Source: Micromonospora trifolii
Lineage (GTDB): Bacteria > Actinomycetota > Actinomycetes > Mycobacteriales > Micromonosporaceae
Reading direction: 5' to 3'
Length of the DNA stretch: 64,000 nucleotides
Assembly (NCBI RefSeq): GCF_022229005.1
Contig: NZ_JAKKFD010000021.1
Span: forward strand, 149,817 to 213,816
Below the pieces are notes generated by a model. The model was not told where the DNA came from. It did no database searches and was given only the letters and a program-made list of their open reading frames with translations. Positions 8,618 through 17,426 of this stretch are shown here, in pieces (within the stretch, counting starts at the first letter, position 1; every line of letters begins with the position of its first letter). Made by a program: the position numbers and the translations under genes.

Positions 8618-10096
8618 TCACGGAATCGGCCACTCGTGCACCGGTCGGTTGCTGTGCATCAGGTCGACGTAGTGCCGGACCACCTCGCGCAGCGCCTCCG
8701 GCCGGTCCAGGTGGTCGGCCGACTCCAACCGGTGCAGCGTCTCCACCTGCCAGGTCGCGCCGTTGCGGCTGGTCAGGCAGCGCTGCTCGATGATGCCGAG
8801 CAACCGGTCACGCTCGCTGGGGTCGAGCCCCCACCGGTCCAGGCCGTGATGCGCCATCGGCAGCAACCGGCGCAACACCAACTCGGTGACGGGCAGGTAG
8901 CCGAGACCGGGCCAGAAGACCTGCGCGTCGATGCCGTGCCGGGCGCAGCTGGTGAAGTTCTCCTCGGCGGCGCTGAACGACATCTGTGACCACAGCGGCC
9001 GGTCCGACTCGGCGAGGGCGCGCACCAACCCGAAGTAGAAGGCGCCGTTGGCGATGGTGTCCAGCACTGTCGGACCGGCCGGCAGCACCCGATTTTCCAC
9101 CCGGAGGTGCGGGCGACCCCGCGACACGTCGTACACCGGGCGGTTCCACCGGTAGACGGTGCCGTTGTGCAGGCGCAACTCGGCCAGATTGGGCACCTCG
9201 CCGGCCGCGAGGGCCTGCGCCGGGTCCTCCGGATCGCAGACCGGCAGCAGCGCCGGGAAGTAGCGCACGTTCTCCTCGAACAGGTCGAACACGCTGGTGA
9301 TCCAGCGTTCGCCGAACCAGACCCGGGGGCGTACCCCCTGGGCTTTGATCTCTTCCGACCGGGTGTCGGTGGCCTGCTGGAACAGCGGGATACGGGTCTC
9401 GCGCCACAGCTCCCGGCCGAAGAAGAGCGGCGAGTTAGCGCCGACCGCGACCTGGATGCCGGCCACCGCCTGGGCGGCGTTCCAGTAGTCGGCGAACTGG
9501 GCCGGGCTGACCTGGAGGTGGAACTGGGTGCTGGTGCAGGCCGCCTCCGGGGTGATCGTGTCGGCGGTGACCGCCAGACGTTCCACCCCACTGATGGCGA
9601 TCGGCAGATCCTCACCGCGGGCCGCGAAGATCTGCTCGTTGAGCAACTTGTAGCGGGGGTTGGCCGAGAGTGTCTCGGCGGTCAGGTGCTCGGGGCGCAG
9701 CGTCGGCAGGATGCCGATCATGACCATGTGCGCGCCGATCGCCCGGGCCTTCACCTCGGCGGCGTTGAGGCTGGCCCGCACGTACTCCTCGAAGTCGGCG
9801 GTGCCGGTGCCGGTCAGCCGGCGCGGCGGCACGTTGATCTCGACGTTGAACTGGCCCAGCTCGGTCTGGAAGCTCTCATCGGCGATGGCCGCCAGCACGT
9901 CCGCGTTGCGCATCGCCGGATTCGACGCCTCGTCGACCAGGTTCAGCTCGATCTCCACGCCGGTCATCGGCCGGTCGAGGTCGAAGCGGGACTCGCGCAG
10001 CATCTCGGCGAAGACATCGAGGCAGCGGCGGACCTTGTCGCGATAGCGGGCGCGATCCTCTCGACTGAAGGTTCGTACGCCGACGTCCTCGCCCAT
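8618..10096 (-). CDS. Glutamate-cysteine ligase family 2 / carboxylate-amine ligase
   Basis: A 492-residue protein of the GCS2 fold. Characteristic stretches are TGVEIELNLVDE (ATP/metal-binding Glu pair), ELGQFNVEINVPPRRL, STQFHLQVSPAQFADYWNAAQA and RVENRVLPAGPTVLDTIANGAFY. The family forms amide bonds with ATP; members include YbdK and EgtA/plant-type GshA. Actinobacteria normally use mycothiol rather than glutathione, so the amine acceptor is uncertain. The ATG at 10096 begins at the conserved MGEDV segment; longer upstream in-frame sequence is low-complexity and rejected. Confidence 0.82.
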   Translation of the reverse strand: MGEDVGVRTFSREDRARYRDKVRRCLDVFAEMLRESRFDLDRPMTGVEIELNLVDEASNPAMRNADVLAAIADESFQTELGQFNVEINVPPRRLTGTGTADFEEYVRASLNAAEVKARAIGAHMVMIGILPTLRPEHLTAETLSANPRYKLLNEQIFAARGEDLPIAISGVERLAVTADTITPEAACTSTQFHLQVSPAQFADYWNAAQAVAGIQVAVGANSPLFFGRELWRETRIPLFQQATDTRSEEIKAQGVRPRVWFGERWITSVFDLFEENVRYFPALLPVCDPEDPAQALAAGEVPNLAELRLHNGTVYRWNRPVYDVSRGRPHLRVENRVLPAGPTVLDTIANGAFYFGLVRALAESDRPLWSQMSFSAAEENFTSCARHGIDAQVFWPGLGYLPVTELVLRRLLPMAHHGLDRWGLDPSERDRLLGIIEQRCLTSRNGATWQVETLHRLESADHLDRPEALREVVRHYVDLMHSNRPVHEWPIP

Positions 10097-10243
10097 GGTC
10101 ACCACCCCGTCACCGCTGGTCCCCCTAACCTCGCACGTGATCGGCGGGCGGGGGAAGACCCGAGGACCCTTTCCTACCCAACTGCCCACCCCGTTAGCCC
10201 AGCCGGAGCAGACCGATAGCATTGCGGCCCGAGAGGTGGTGGC

Positions 10244-10588
10244 GTGCGGATGCGCGAGAAGGTGACCCGGCTGTTCGTCGCGGCGGCGATCGCCGAGGCC
10301 TGCTCCTGGCTGGCCCTGCTGGTCGGCATGCTGGTCAAGTACGGTCCGCCGGACAACGAGCTGGGCGTCAAGATCTTCGGGCCGATCCACGGCGGCCTGT
10401 TCGTCGCGTACGTCCTGCTGGTGCTGGCCGTGGCCCGGCTGCACAGGTGGAGCCTGCTGGCCACGGCGGTGGCCCTGGCCAGCGCGGTGCCGCCGTTCGC
10501 CACCCTGGCCTTCGAGCGCTGGGCCCGCCGCCGGGGCATGCTCGGCGTCGACCGGCAACCGGCCCGCGAGCCCGCCCCGGTCGGCTGA
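10244..10588 (+). CDS. DUF3817 integral membrane protein
   Basis: A 114-residue protein with three predicted membrane helices (FVAAAIAEACSWLALLVGML, HGGLFVAYVLLVLAVARL and LLATAVALASAVPPFATLAF). The family marker E-x-x-S-W and GPIHGGLF are present; both are typical of DUF3817 proteins of unknown function in actinobacteria. Start is GTG 10244 with GAGAGGTGG before it; ATG 10250 is possible. A TAGCAT box lies about 27 bases upstream. Confidence 0.78.
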   Translation: MRMREKVTRLFVAAAIAEACSWLALLVGMLVKYGPPDNELGVKIFGPIHGGLFVAYVLLVLAVARLHRWSLLATAVALASAVPPFATLAFERWARRRGMLGVDRQPAREPAPVG

Positions 10589-10660
10589 GCCGCCGACCCG
10601 CCCGCGCACCCCGCCCCGCTGAGCTGAGCGGCCGGGCGGCCCGCGCGTCCGCCGGACCGG

Positions 10661-11200
10661 TCAGGTCAGCGCGGAGCAGGCCGCGATGCCGGCCAGCAGC
10701 AGCGTGCCCAGGAACGCCTGCAACAGCAGTGGCGGCCCGAGATGCGACCAGAGCGTCGCCGTGCGCGGGGTCAGCAACTGCCCGGTGGTGAGGTTGACGA
10801 TCCGCTCGATCCGGGGCGGCAGCTCCGGGTCGCGTTGCGGGCGCAGTGTGAGTTGCACCTGATCGGCCGGGTGCAGGGCGCTCTGCGGCAGGTGACCGTG
10901 CAGCTCCACCTCGCAGAGCTGACCGGCGGTGTTGCGGAGCCGCACCGGGGTGACCAGGTATTCCGGGCCCTGCTTCAGCTCCTTCCAGCGACGGCGGGTG
11001 CCGCCACCGCCGAACGAGAAGAGCGAGCGCAGCAGCAGGGCGGGCAACCGGGCGAAGGCCGCTGCGGCGAGCACCGCCACCAGCACCGGCTGACCGATGC
11101 GTACCTCACGGGTGTAGCCGTCGAGCAGGCGGATCAGCCGCCCGGTGACGATTCGTTCCGTCGGGTGCACGATCCGTCGGGTATCGAGTCCGCTGTCCAT
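10661..11200 (-). CDS. Membrane protein of unknown function
   Basis: About 179 residues. A hydrophobic helix (VLVAVLAAAAFARLPALLL) lies near residue 45, a polar domain rich in beta-like segments follows, and a final helix (LLLQAFLGTLLLAGIAACSAL) ends the protein. No family recognised. Start choice: a TACGAT box two bases before GTG 11230 would place the transcription start inside that codon, so I prefer ATG 11200 with GGTGGTGGGA ahead of it. It diverges from the baeRF gene. Confidence 0.6.
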   Translation of the reverse strand: MDSGLDTRRIVHPTERIVTGRLIRLLDGYTREVRIGQPVLVAVLAAAAFARLPALLLRSLFSFGGGGTRRRWKELKQGPEYLVTPVRLRNTAGQLCEVELHGHLPQSALHPADQVQLTLRPQRDPELPPRIERIVNLTTGQLLTPRTATLWSHLGPPLLLQAFLGTLLLAGIAACSALT

Positions 11201-11351
11201 TCCCACCACCGAGAGTCCGCTTGTGTTCACAGATCGTATCGACGTCCTCAGTTGAACGACGTGAATGAAACCTGGTCACGGGCTCACGGCCGCGAGGTGA
11301 CATCCCCGGCGACCCGGGTAAGCGGGGGGCCGAGCTGGAAAGGGGTCGAGC

Positions 11352-12476
11352 ATGCAGCTGTCCTTCCTGCGCCCGCTCTACGACCGTCCCGGGCCGTGGT
11401 GCTCGGTGTATCTGGACGCCTCCGCGGACACGGAGGACGCCAAACCCGCATTGGACCTGCGCTGGCGTGCCCTGGAACGCAGCCTGGCCGAACAGGGGGC
11501 GGACGAGGCGAACATCGCCGCGCTGGACCGGGTGGTCCGAGGTCACGATCCGATGGTCGGGGACTACGGCCTGGCACTGTTCGCCAGTCATGGCCACGTG
11601 GTGCTCTCCGAGTACCTGTCCGCGCCGCCACTGCGGGACCTGGCCAACGTCGGCCCGTTGCCGCACGTGATGCCGCTGCTCGCCCAGCGCGGCGAGCAGG
11701 TGGCCTGGGTACGTGTGGTCGCCGATCGGCTCGGCGCCGACGCGATGGCGGTCAGCGCCGGCGGGGTGCCCCGACGAGCGCACGTCGCCGGCCGGGACGA
11801 GTACCCGCTGCGGCGGACGAAGCCCGGCGGTTGGTCCCAGTCGCGCTACCAGCGGGCGGCGATGGAGGCGTGGCACCAGAACGCCGGCGACGTCACAGCG
11901 GCGACAGTGCAGCTGGCCGACCGGGTCGGCGCGGACGTGGTGGTGGTCGCCGGTGATGTCCGGGCCACCGGAATGATCGCCGCCCAGATGCCGGAGCGCT
12001 GGCAGGACCTGGTGGTCCGAACCGATGCCGGGTCGCGGGCCGGCGGCGCCGACCAGACGATGCTGGACGACCTCACCGTGCAGACCATCGCGGAGATCGC
12101 CGACCAGCGGATCAGCGACGCGCTGGACAAGTTCGGCGTGCAGGAGGACGTGGGCGGCGGCCTCGACGCGGTCGTCTCGGCCCTGCAACGCAACCAGGTG
12201 GACATGATGATCATCGTGGATGACCCGTCGGCCAACGGTGAGTTGTGGATCGGCGCGGAACCCACCGAGATCGCCGTCGACCCGGGGCAGTTGGCCGCCA
12301 TGTCGGTGGCCGACCCGCAGCGGGTACGCGCCGACGCGGCGCTGGTCCGAGCGCTCGTCGGCACCGACGCGGCACTGACAGTGCTCGGCGCCGACGAGGC
12401 GCCCGATCTGACCGACGGCGTCGGCGCGGTGCTGCGCTACGTCGACCCCGGCACACCGGGGCGCGGCAATGGTTGA
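11352..12476 (+). CDS. baeRF / Vms1-like ribosome-associated protein (eRF1-fold)
   Basis: A 374-residue protein resembling the bacterial/archaeal eRF1-related family (baeRF2-type, related to Vms1). It starts with FLRPLYDRPGPWCSVYLD, a family opening, and has an eRF1 domain-2-like core (VRVVADRLGADAMAV, then KPGGWSQSRYQRAAMEAWHQNAGDV, where the GGxSxxR motif is diagnostic). The C-terminal third matches an L7Ae-like module. By analogy it may act on stalled ribosomes or tRNA; that is inference. AAAGGGG precedes the ATG. Its last 8 bases overlap the thiamine-diphosphate enzyme gene, so translation is coupled. Confidence 0.78.
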   Translation: MQLSFLRPLYDRPGPWCSVYLDASADTEDAKPALDLRWRALERSLAEQGADEANIAALDRVVRGHDPMVGDYGLALFASHGHVVLSEYLSAPPLRDLANVGPLPHVMPLLAQRGEQVAWVRVVADRLGADAMAVSAGGVPRRAHVAGRDEYPLRRTKPGGWSQSRYQRAAMEAWHQNAGDVTAATVQLADRVGADVVVVAGDVRATGMIAAQMPERWQDLVVRTDAGSRAGGADQTMLDDLTVQTIAEIADQRISDALDKFGVQEDVGGGLDAVVSALQRNQVDMMIIVDDPSANGELWIGAEPTEIAVDPGQLAAMSVADPQRVRADAALVRALVGTDAALTVLGADEAPDLTDGVGAVLRYVDPGTPGRGNG

Positions 12477-14223
12477 CCGAACAGTCGCGGACATCGTGGT
12501 GGAGCGGCTGCTGGCCTGGCGGGTGCCCCGCGCCTTCGGGTACCCGGGCGAGGCGATCGCTCCACTGGTCGACGCGCTGGACCGCACCGGCGGCGAGCCG
12601 GCGTTCATCCCGGCCCGGCACGAGGAGACCGCCTCGTTCATGGCCACCGGGCACGCCAAGTTCACCGGCGGCATCGGGGTCTGCCTCGCCACCCAGGGGC
12701 CCAGCGCCGTCCAGCTGCTCAACGGGCTCTACGACGCCAAGCTGGACAGCAAGCCGGTGGTGGCCATCGTCGGGGAGGACATCTCCGGGCCACTCGGCGG
12801 AGCGCACCAGGAGATCGGGCTGAGCCGTCTCCTCGGGGACGTGTGCAACCAGTTCGTCCGGTACGGCCGCAGCCCCGACGAGGTGGGGGCGCTGCTGGAC
12901 CAGGCGTTCCGGACGGCGGCGGCCACCCGCAGCCCGACGTGCGTGGTGCTGCCCCGACAGTTGCAGGAGGCGCTGGTGCCCGACCTGCAGTCGTACGGCG
13001 CCGGGGTGATCACGGCGACGCCCGGCGAGCCGCTGGCTCGGGTCCTGCCGCACGACGTGGACCTGGACGCCGCCGCGCAGCTGCTCAGCGGCGGCCAGCG
13101 GACCGCGATCCTGGTGGGCCAGGGTGGTCGGGACGCGGCCGCCGAGATCATCGAGATCGCCGACCGGCTGGGCGCCGGGGTGGCCACCTCGCTGCTCGGC
13201 AAGCCGGTGCTCGACGAGCGGCTGCCGTTCCACACCGGGGTGCTCGGCGAGGTCGGCACCCCGGCGGCGGCCGAGCTGATGGGTGGGTGCGACACGCTGC
13301 TGATGGTCGGCACCAACGACCCGTGGACCGACTACTTCCCGATGCCCGAGCAGGCGCGCACTGTGCAGATCGACATCGACGGCCGGCGGATCGGCACCCG
13401 GTACCCGGCCGACGTGCCGCTCGTCGGTGATGCCGCCGAGACGCTGCGGGCGCTGCTGAGCCGATTGCGCGGCCGGCCCGAACAGCAGTGGCGCGCGACT
13501 GTGGAGAGTTCGGTGGACCGGTGGCGGGAGGTCGCCGCCGAGCGGGCCGCCGCCGCAGCGGACCCGGTCAACCCGCAGCTCGTCCTTCAGGAGTTGTCCG
13601 CCCGGATGCCCGGCACCGGCGCGGTCGCCGTCGACGTCGGCTCGGTCCTCTACTGGTACGCCCGGCACCTGACCCTGCCGCCCGGGGTCAACGCGCAGCT
13701 GTGCGGCACCCTCGGCTCGATGGGCTGCGCGCTGCCGTACGCGGTGGCGGCCAAGCTCGCCGCCCCCGACCAGCCGGTGGTCGCGCTGGTCGGTGACGGG
13801 GCGATGCAGCTCAACGGGCTCGCCGAACTGATCACCGTCTCGCACCTCTGGCAGCAGTGGCGCGACCCGCGGCTGGTGGTGCTGGTGCTCAACAACCGGG
13901 ACCAGAACGGCATGGGTGGCGGGCGACGGCCGTCGTCCGACCCGACCCACCGCCGCCCGGACGTGCCGTACGCCGGGTGGGCGCGGCTGCTGGGGCTGCA
14001 CGGGGTGCGGGTGGACCGCCCGGAGCTGGTCGGCGCGGCCTGGGACGAGGCCCTCGCCGCGGACCGCCCCTGCGTACTGGAGGCCGTCGTCGACCCGGCG
14101 GTGTCGCTGGCGCCGCCGGAGCCCGCCTTCGCCGACCTTCGCGGCCTGTACGCCGAGGGCGCTCCGGCCCGGAAGGTCCGCGAGCAGGTGGAGGTCACCG
14201 CGAACGCCGACGACCTCGTTTAG
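12469..14223 (+). CDS. Thiamine-diphosphate enzyme (pyruvate oxidase / acetolactate synthase-like)
   Basis: A 584-residue three-domain ThDP enzyme. The catalytic Glu lies in ARHEETASFMATGHAK near residue 48. A central FAD/nucleotide-binding-like domain spans about 190-320, and the ThDP/Mg motif is GDGAMQLNGLAEL ending in VLNNRDQN (GDG-x25-NN) near 440-475. Overall pattern is closest to pyruvate oxidase / pyruvate dehydrogenase (quinone) homologues. It lacks the long polar C-terminal membrane-binding tail of E. coli PoxB. Substrate is unproven. Its start overlaps the baeRF stop by 8 bases. Confidence 0.85.
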   Translation: MVDRTVADIVVERLLAWRVPRAFGYPGEAIAPLVDALDRTGGEPAFIPARHEETASFMATGHAKFTGGIGVCLATQGPSAVQLLNGLYDAKLDSKPVVAIVGEDISGPLGGAHQEIGLSRLLGDVCNQFVRYGRSPDEVGALLDQAFRTAAATRSPTCVVLPRQLQEALVPDLQSYGAGVITATPGEPLARVLPHDVDLDAAAQLLSGGQRTAILVGQGGRDAAAEIIEIADRLGAGVATSLLGKPVLDERLPFHTGVLGEVGTPAAAELMGGCDTLLMVGTNDPWTDYFPMPEQARTVQIDIDGRRIGTRYPADVPLVGDAAETLRALLSRLRGRPEQQWRATVESSVDRWREVAAERAAAAADPVNPQLVLQELSARMPGTGAVAVDVGSVLYWYARHLTLPPGVNAQLCGTLGSMGCALPYAVAAKLAAPDQPVVALVGDGAMQLNGLAELITVSHLWQQWRDPRLVVLVLNNRDQNGMGGGRRPSSDPTHRRPDVPYAGWARLLGLHGVRVDRPELVGAAWDEALAADRPCVLEAVVDPAVSLAPPEPAFADLRGLYAEGAPARKVREQVEVTANADDLV

Positions 14224-14272
14224 CCACCCCGGACCAGGGCATCAGTAGCGGCCCGACGACGCTGGAGGTCCC

Positions 14273-15370
14273 ATGTCCGAGCCCGCCGACCGCCGCTACG
14301 GTCCCGCGACAGTGCCGACGGCGCGGGGTCCGCTCTCCACAGCGGTCGTCGAGGCTCTGCGGCGCCCACCGCGCGACCTGCCGGCCGATCTCGGCGTCGA
14401 CCTCGACCCGGCGGACCCGATCACCGACGAGGACCTTCAGCTCACGCTGTTCCTCTGCTACGAGCTGCACTACCGGGGTTGGCTCGGGGTGGACGAGTCG
14501 TGGGAGTGGCAGCCGACACTGCTGGCGCTGCGCGCCCGCTGCGAACGGGTCTTCGAGGCGGCGCTGCGCCGGCTGGTCGGCGCGCCGTCGGTGCCCGCCG
14601 CCGGGGTGGCGGCCGGCCTGGCCGAGCTGGTCGCGGCCGACGACGGGCCGTCGCTGGCCGCGACGCTGCAACGCCGCGCCGACCTCACCCAGTTCCGCGA
14701 GTTCGTCGCCCACCGCTCCGTCTACCACCTGCGGGAGGCGGACCCGCACAGCTGGGCACTGCCCCGCCTCGGCGGCCCGGCCAAGGCCGCGCTGGTGGAG
14801 ATCCAGACCGACGAGTACGGCAACGGGCGGCTGGACCGGATGCACGCCGAGCTGTTCCGAAGCACCCTCGACGGGTTGGGCCTGGACACCGGCTACGGCG
14901 CCCACATCGACGTGGCACCGGCGGTGACGTTGGCGACCAACAACCTGATGTCGCTGTTCGGGCTGCACCGACGGTTGCGCGGCGCGCTGCTCGGGCACCT
15001 GGCCGCGTTCGAGATGACCTCCTCGCTGCCGAACCGTCGCTACGGCAACGGGCTTCGCCGGCTCGGCTTCGACGAGGTGGCCACCCGCTTCTACGACGAG
15101 CACGTCGAGGCCGACGCGGTGCACGAGCAGATCGCCGCGCACGACCTGTGCGGCGGCCTGGTCCGCGTCGAGCCTGCCCTCGCCTCCGACGTGCTCTTCG
15201 GCGCGGCGGCCGGGCTCGCTGTGGACCGGCTGTTCGCCGCGCACCTGCTGGACAGCTGGGCCGCCGGCCGCAGCTCGCTGCGGACACCCGCCCCACCGGC
15301 CCTGCCACCCACAGTGCTGCCGACCGTCCCGCTCGCCTCGACGGCCGCCGTCCCACTCGCCGCCGGCTGA
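14273..15370 (+). CDS. Iron-containing redox protein, heme-oxygenase-like fold
   Basis: A 365-residue protein of the haem_oxygenas_2 / heme-oxygenase-like diiron oxidase group. Putative iron ligands are in EIQTDEYGNGRLDRMHAELF (E, D/E, H pattern) and FYDEHVEADAVHEQ (E and H), with ELHYRGW upstream. Related proteins oxidise small amines or acids; the substrate here is unknown. It lies 49 bases after the ThDP enzyme on the same strand and could share its transcript. The Pro/Ala-rich last 35 residues look disordered. A GGAGG site precedes the ATG. Confidence 0.78.
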   Translation: MSEPADRRYGPATVPTARGPLSTAVVEALRRPPRDLPADLGVDLDPADPITDEDLQLTLFLCYELHYRGWLGVDESWEWQPTLLALRARCERVFEAALRRLVGAPSVPAAGVAAGLAELVAADDGPSLAATLQRRADLTQFREFVAHRSVYHLREADPHSWALPRLGGPAKAALVEIQTDEYGNGRLDRMHAELFRSTLDGLGLDTGYGAHIDVAPAVTLATNNLMSLFGLHRRLRGALLGHLAAFEMTSSLPNRRYGNGLRRLGFDEVATRFYDEHVEADAVHEQIAAHDLCGGLVRVEPALASDVLFGAAAGLAVDRLFAAHLLDSWAAGRSSLRTPAPPALPPTVLPTVPLASTAAVPLAAG

Positions 15371-15385
15371 GACCCGACGGCGGGG

Positions 15386-15616
15386 TCAGCCCTCGCGGCT
15401 GGTGCCCGCGCGGAAGTTGATCGCCTTGTGGGTGCCGTCGCAGAACGGCTTGAGCGCCGACTTGCCGCACCGGCACAACGCCACGGTGCCCCGCCGCGCG
15501 TCGATGCGCTCGCCGTCCGGGGTGACCAACGCGAAGTCGCCGCGGACCAGCAGCGGTCCGTCCTCGTACGGGGTGATCGTGGCGGCGGCAGGCTCGCTGG
15601 TGTCGTCGGTGCGCAT
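15386..15616 (-). CDS. CDGSH iron-sulfur domain protein
   Basis: A 76-residue protein whose C-terminal half contains CRCGKSALKPFCDGTH, matching C-x-C-x2-S/T-x3-P-x-C-D-G-S/A/T-H, which binds a redox-active [2Fe-2S] cluster through three Cys and one His. The N-terminal half (ITPYEDGPLLVRGDFALV) is the usual beta-cap of small bacterial CDGSH proteins. Function is electron transfer or redox sensing by family analogy. It converges on the heme-oxygenase-fold gene, whose stop is 15 bases away. Confidence 0.88.
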   Translation of the reverse strand: MRTDDTSEPAAATITPYEDGPLLVRGDFALVTPDGERIDARRGTVALCRCGKSALKPFCDGTHKAINFRAGTSREG

Positions 15617-15761
15617 GGCCCCGGAAGTGCCCGTCCTGGCCCTGGCGAAACCCGAGCCGCCGAACGCCGGTGATGACCGGGGCACCCCGCTGACCAGCGG
15701 AATGTGCCGCCGGGTGGGTGATGCCCCGTTTGAACCCCATCGGGACGGGAAGCCGGGCCGC

Positions 15762-17204
15762 GTGGTGAGCGAACGAGGCAAGGTGGGGCCGGTGCACAAG
15801 GTGCACAAGGGGCTCACGGCCGATGGCGCCGGTCTTGCCGGCGACCGGGTCGTGGCCGCGGGCAGCTCCGCCCGGGTGCTGGTCGCCGCCACCGCCCGGG
15901 CACTGCGCGGGGTCGACTGCGCCGACCTCGGGCAGACCGGGCCGACGTCGCGGTTCCCCGGCGCACCCGAGCCGGTACGCCGTGCCGCTGTCACCCGCGC
16001 CGCCGGCCGGGTCGCCCTCACCATGGCCCAGATCGACGAGGTGGACGCCGCCCGTGTGGCCCGCTGGTTCGTCGACCAGTACCCCCGCCGGCGCTACCCC
16101 GGGGTGCTGATCGGCTCTCCGCACGGCGCGGCAGCGCACCTCGCGGTGGCCCTCGGCGTGCCATGGCTCCCGGCGGGCTTCGAGATGACAGTGCACTGGT
16201 CCGACGGCGGGGTGGACCGCCCGGCGGACGCCGCGGAGCATGGCGCGGCACTCGCCACCCGGTTGCTCGCCGGCAACGCCGACCTGCACCTGCGCCAGGT
16301 GCACTGCCCGGCCAGTCGTGGCGCCCTGACCGGGGCGACCGTGTCGCTGACCGCCGCGTGGAGGGCCCTACCGGCCGCGTACGCGCAGTTCCTGGCCGAC
16401 CGGCTGGTGCCGGGTGCCCCCGTGCTGCTGGTCCGCGACGCGCGCACCTGGCCGGTGCTGGAGCGCGGACCGGGGCACAGCTTCCAGGTCGGCTGCCCGG
16501 GCAGCGGGCTGGACCCGGTGGACTTCCACCCGGACAGCCACGCGTTGCGGCAGGTGCTGCGCTCCGCCGGCGGCGACGCGACCCGGTGGGCGCCGCCGGA
16601 GGTGTCAGTACCGTCCGCGTACGCCGAGCACGGCGTCGACCCGGGCTTCGAGTTGGCCGCTGGGGACTGGTCCACCCGCCACCAGCACCCGCTGCACCGG
16701 GTGTTGGTACCCCGGCCGGCGGCGCTGAGCGCGGCAGTGGCCGACCTGTACCGACGGTGGCTGCGGCGCGCCGGCAAGACCGGTGACCGGTTGGTCGTGG
16801 AATGCGGTCGACTGCTCGACCCGTGGCAGGTGGTGCGGGCGGGGCTGGTGCCGTACTGGTGTGAGAACGCCACCCGCCGCAGTGTCGACGAGGCCGAGTG
16901 GTGGCTCGCCGGCAGCGAGGCGTTCAGCTCGGTGGACGTGTTGCCCGAGCCGCCCGGGGTGCGCTCGCCAGCGCTGGCCGGGCTGCCGCAGTGGCTGGCC
17001 GTCGCCGGATTCGGCCGGCGGCGTCGGGCGCTGGACCGCACCACCGCCCGGGGCTACCCGGTCACCTCGGTGCCCACCCGCCGAGCCACCGAGGTGCTGC
17101 GCGCCCAGCCGTACGACCTGCCCACGCCGCCCCCGCTGGGGGTCGCCGAGGCGCTGGCCATGCTCCGCGACAGCGGCGGCCACCAGGGGTTGTTGGTCTC
17201 CTGA
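15762..17204 (+). CDS. Conserved hypothetical protein, about 480 residues
   Basis: No family recognised. The protein is soluble, with an alpha/beta look in the first half (ARWFVDQYPRRRYPGVLIGSPHGAAAHLAVALGVPWLP). SPHGAAAHLA resembles a substrate or nucleophile loop, and aromatic-rich segments such as DPVDFHPDSHALRQVL follow. Codon use matches the neighbours, so it is almost certainly coding. Start is uncertain: tandem GTGs at 15762/15765 or GTG 15783, all with weak ribosome sites. It diverges from the CDGSH gene. Confidence 0.7.
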   Translation: MVSERGKVGPVHKVHKGLTADGAGLAGDRVVAAGSSARVLVAATARALRGVDCADLGQTGPTSRFPGAPEPVRRAAVTRAAGRVALTMAQIDEVDAARVARWFVDQYPRRRYPGVLIGSPHGAAAHLAVALGVPWLPAGFEMTVHWSDGGVDRPADAAEHGAALATRLLAGNADLHLRQVHCPASRGALTGATVSLTAAWRALPAAYAQFLADRLVPGAPVLLVRDARTWPVLERGPGHSFQVGCPGSGLDPVDFHPDSHALRQVLRSAGGDATRWAPPEVSVPSAYAEHGVDPGFELAAGDWSTRHQHPLHRVLVPRPAALSAAVADLYRRWLRRAGKTGDRLVVECGRLLDPWQVVRAGLVPYWCENATRRSVDEAEWWLAGSEAFSSVDVLPEPPGVRSPALAGLPQWLAVAGFGRRRRALDRTTARGYPVTSVPTRRATEVLRAQPYDLPTPPPLGVAEALAMLRDSGGHQGLLVS

Positions 17205-17426
17205 GACGGAGCACGCCGAAACATCCTCGCGAACCCGGGGTCCCGTGATTGAGTACCTACGGAGCGGGAACATCGCTGGCTGCGACGGCCTGATTGCGCT
17301 GCGTAGAGGCGGTGTCGCCCGCTGGCATCCCAGTCACTGACCCACTTTCCGGCCCGGTGCGTGGCTCGACCACGCGCACGACCGGTTTCCCGATCCGGGC
17401 GGGGGACCTTCCTGAGGGAGGCGCGG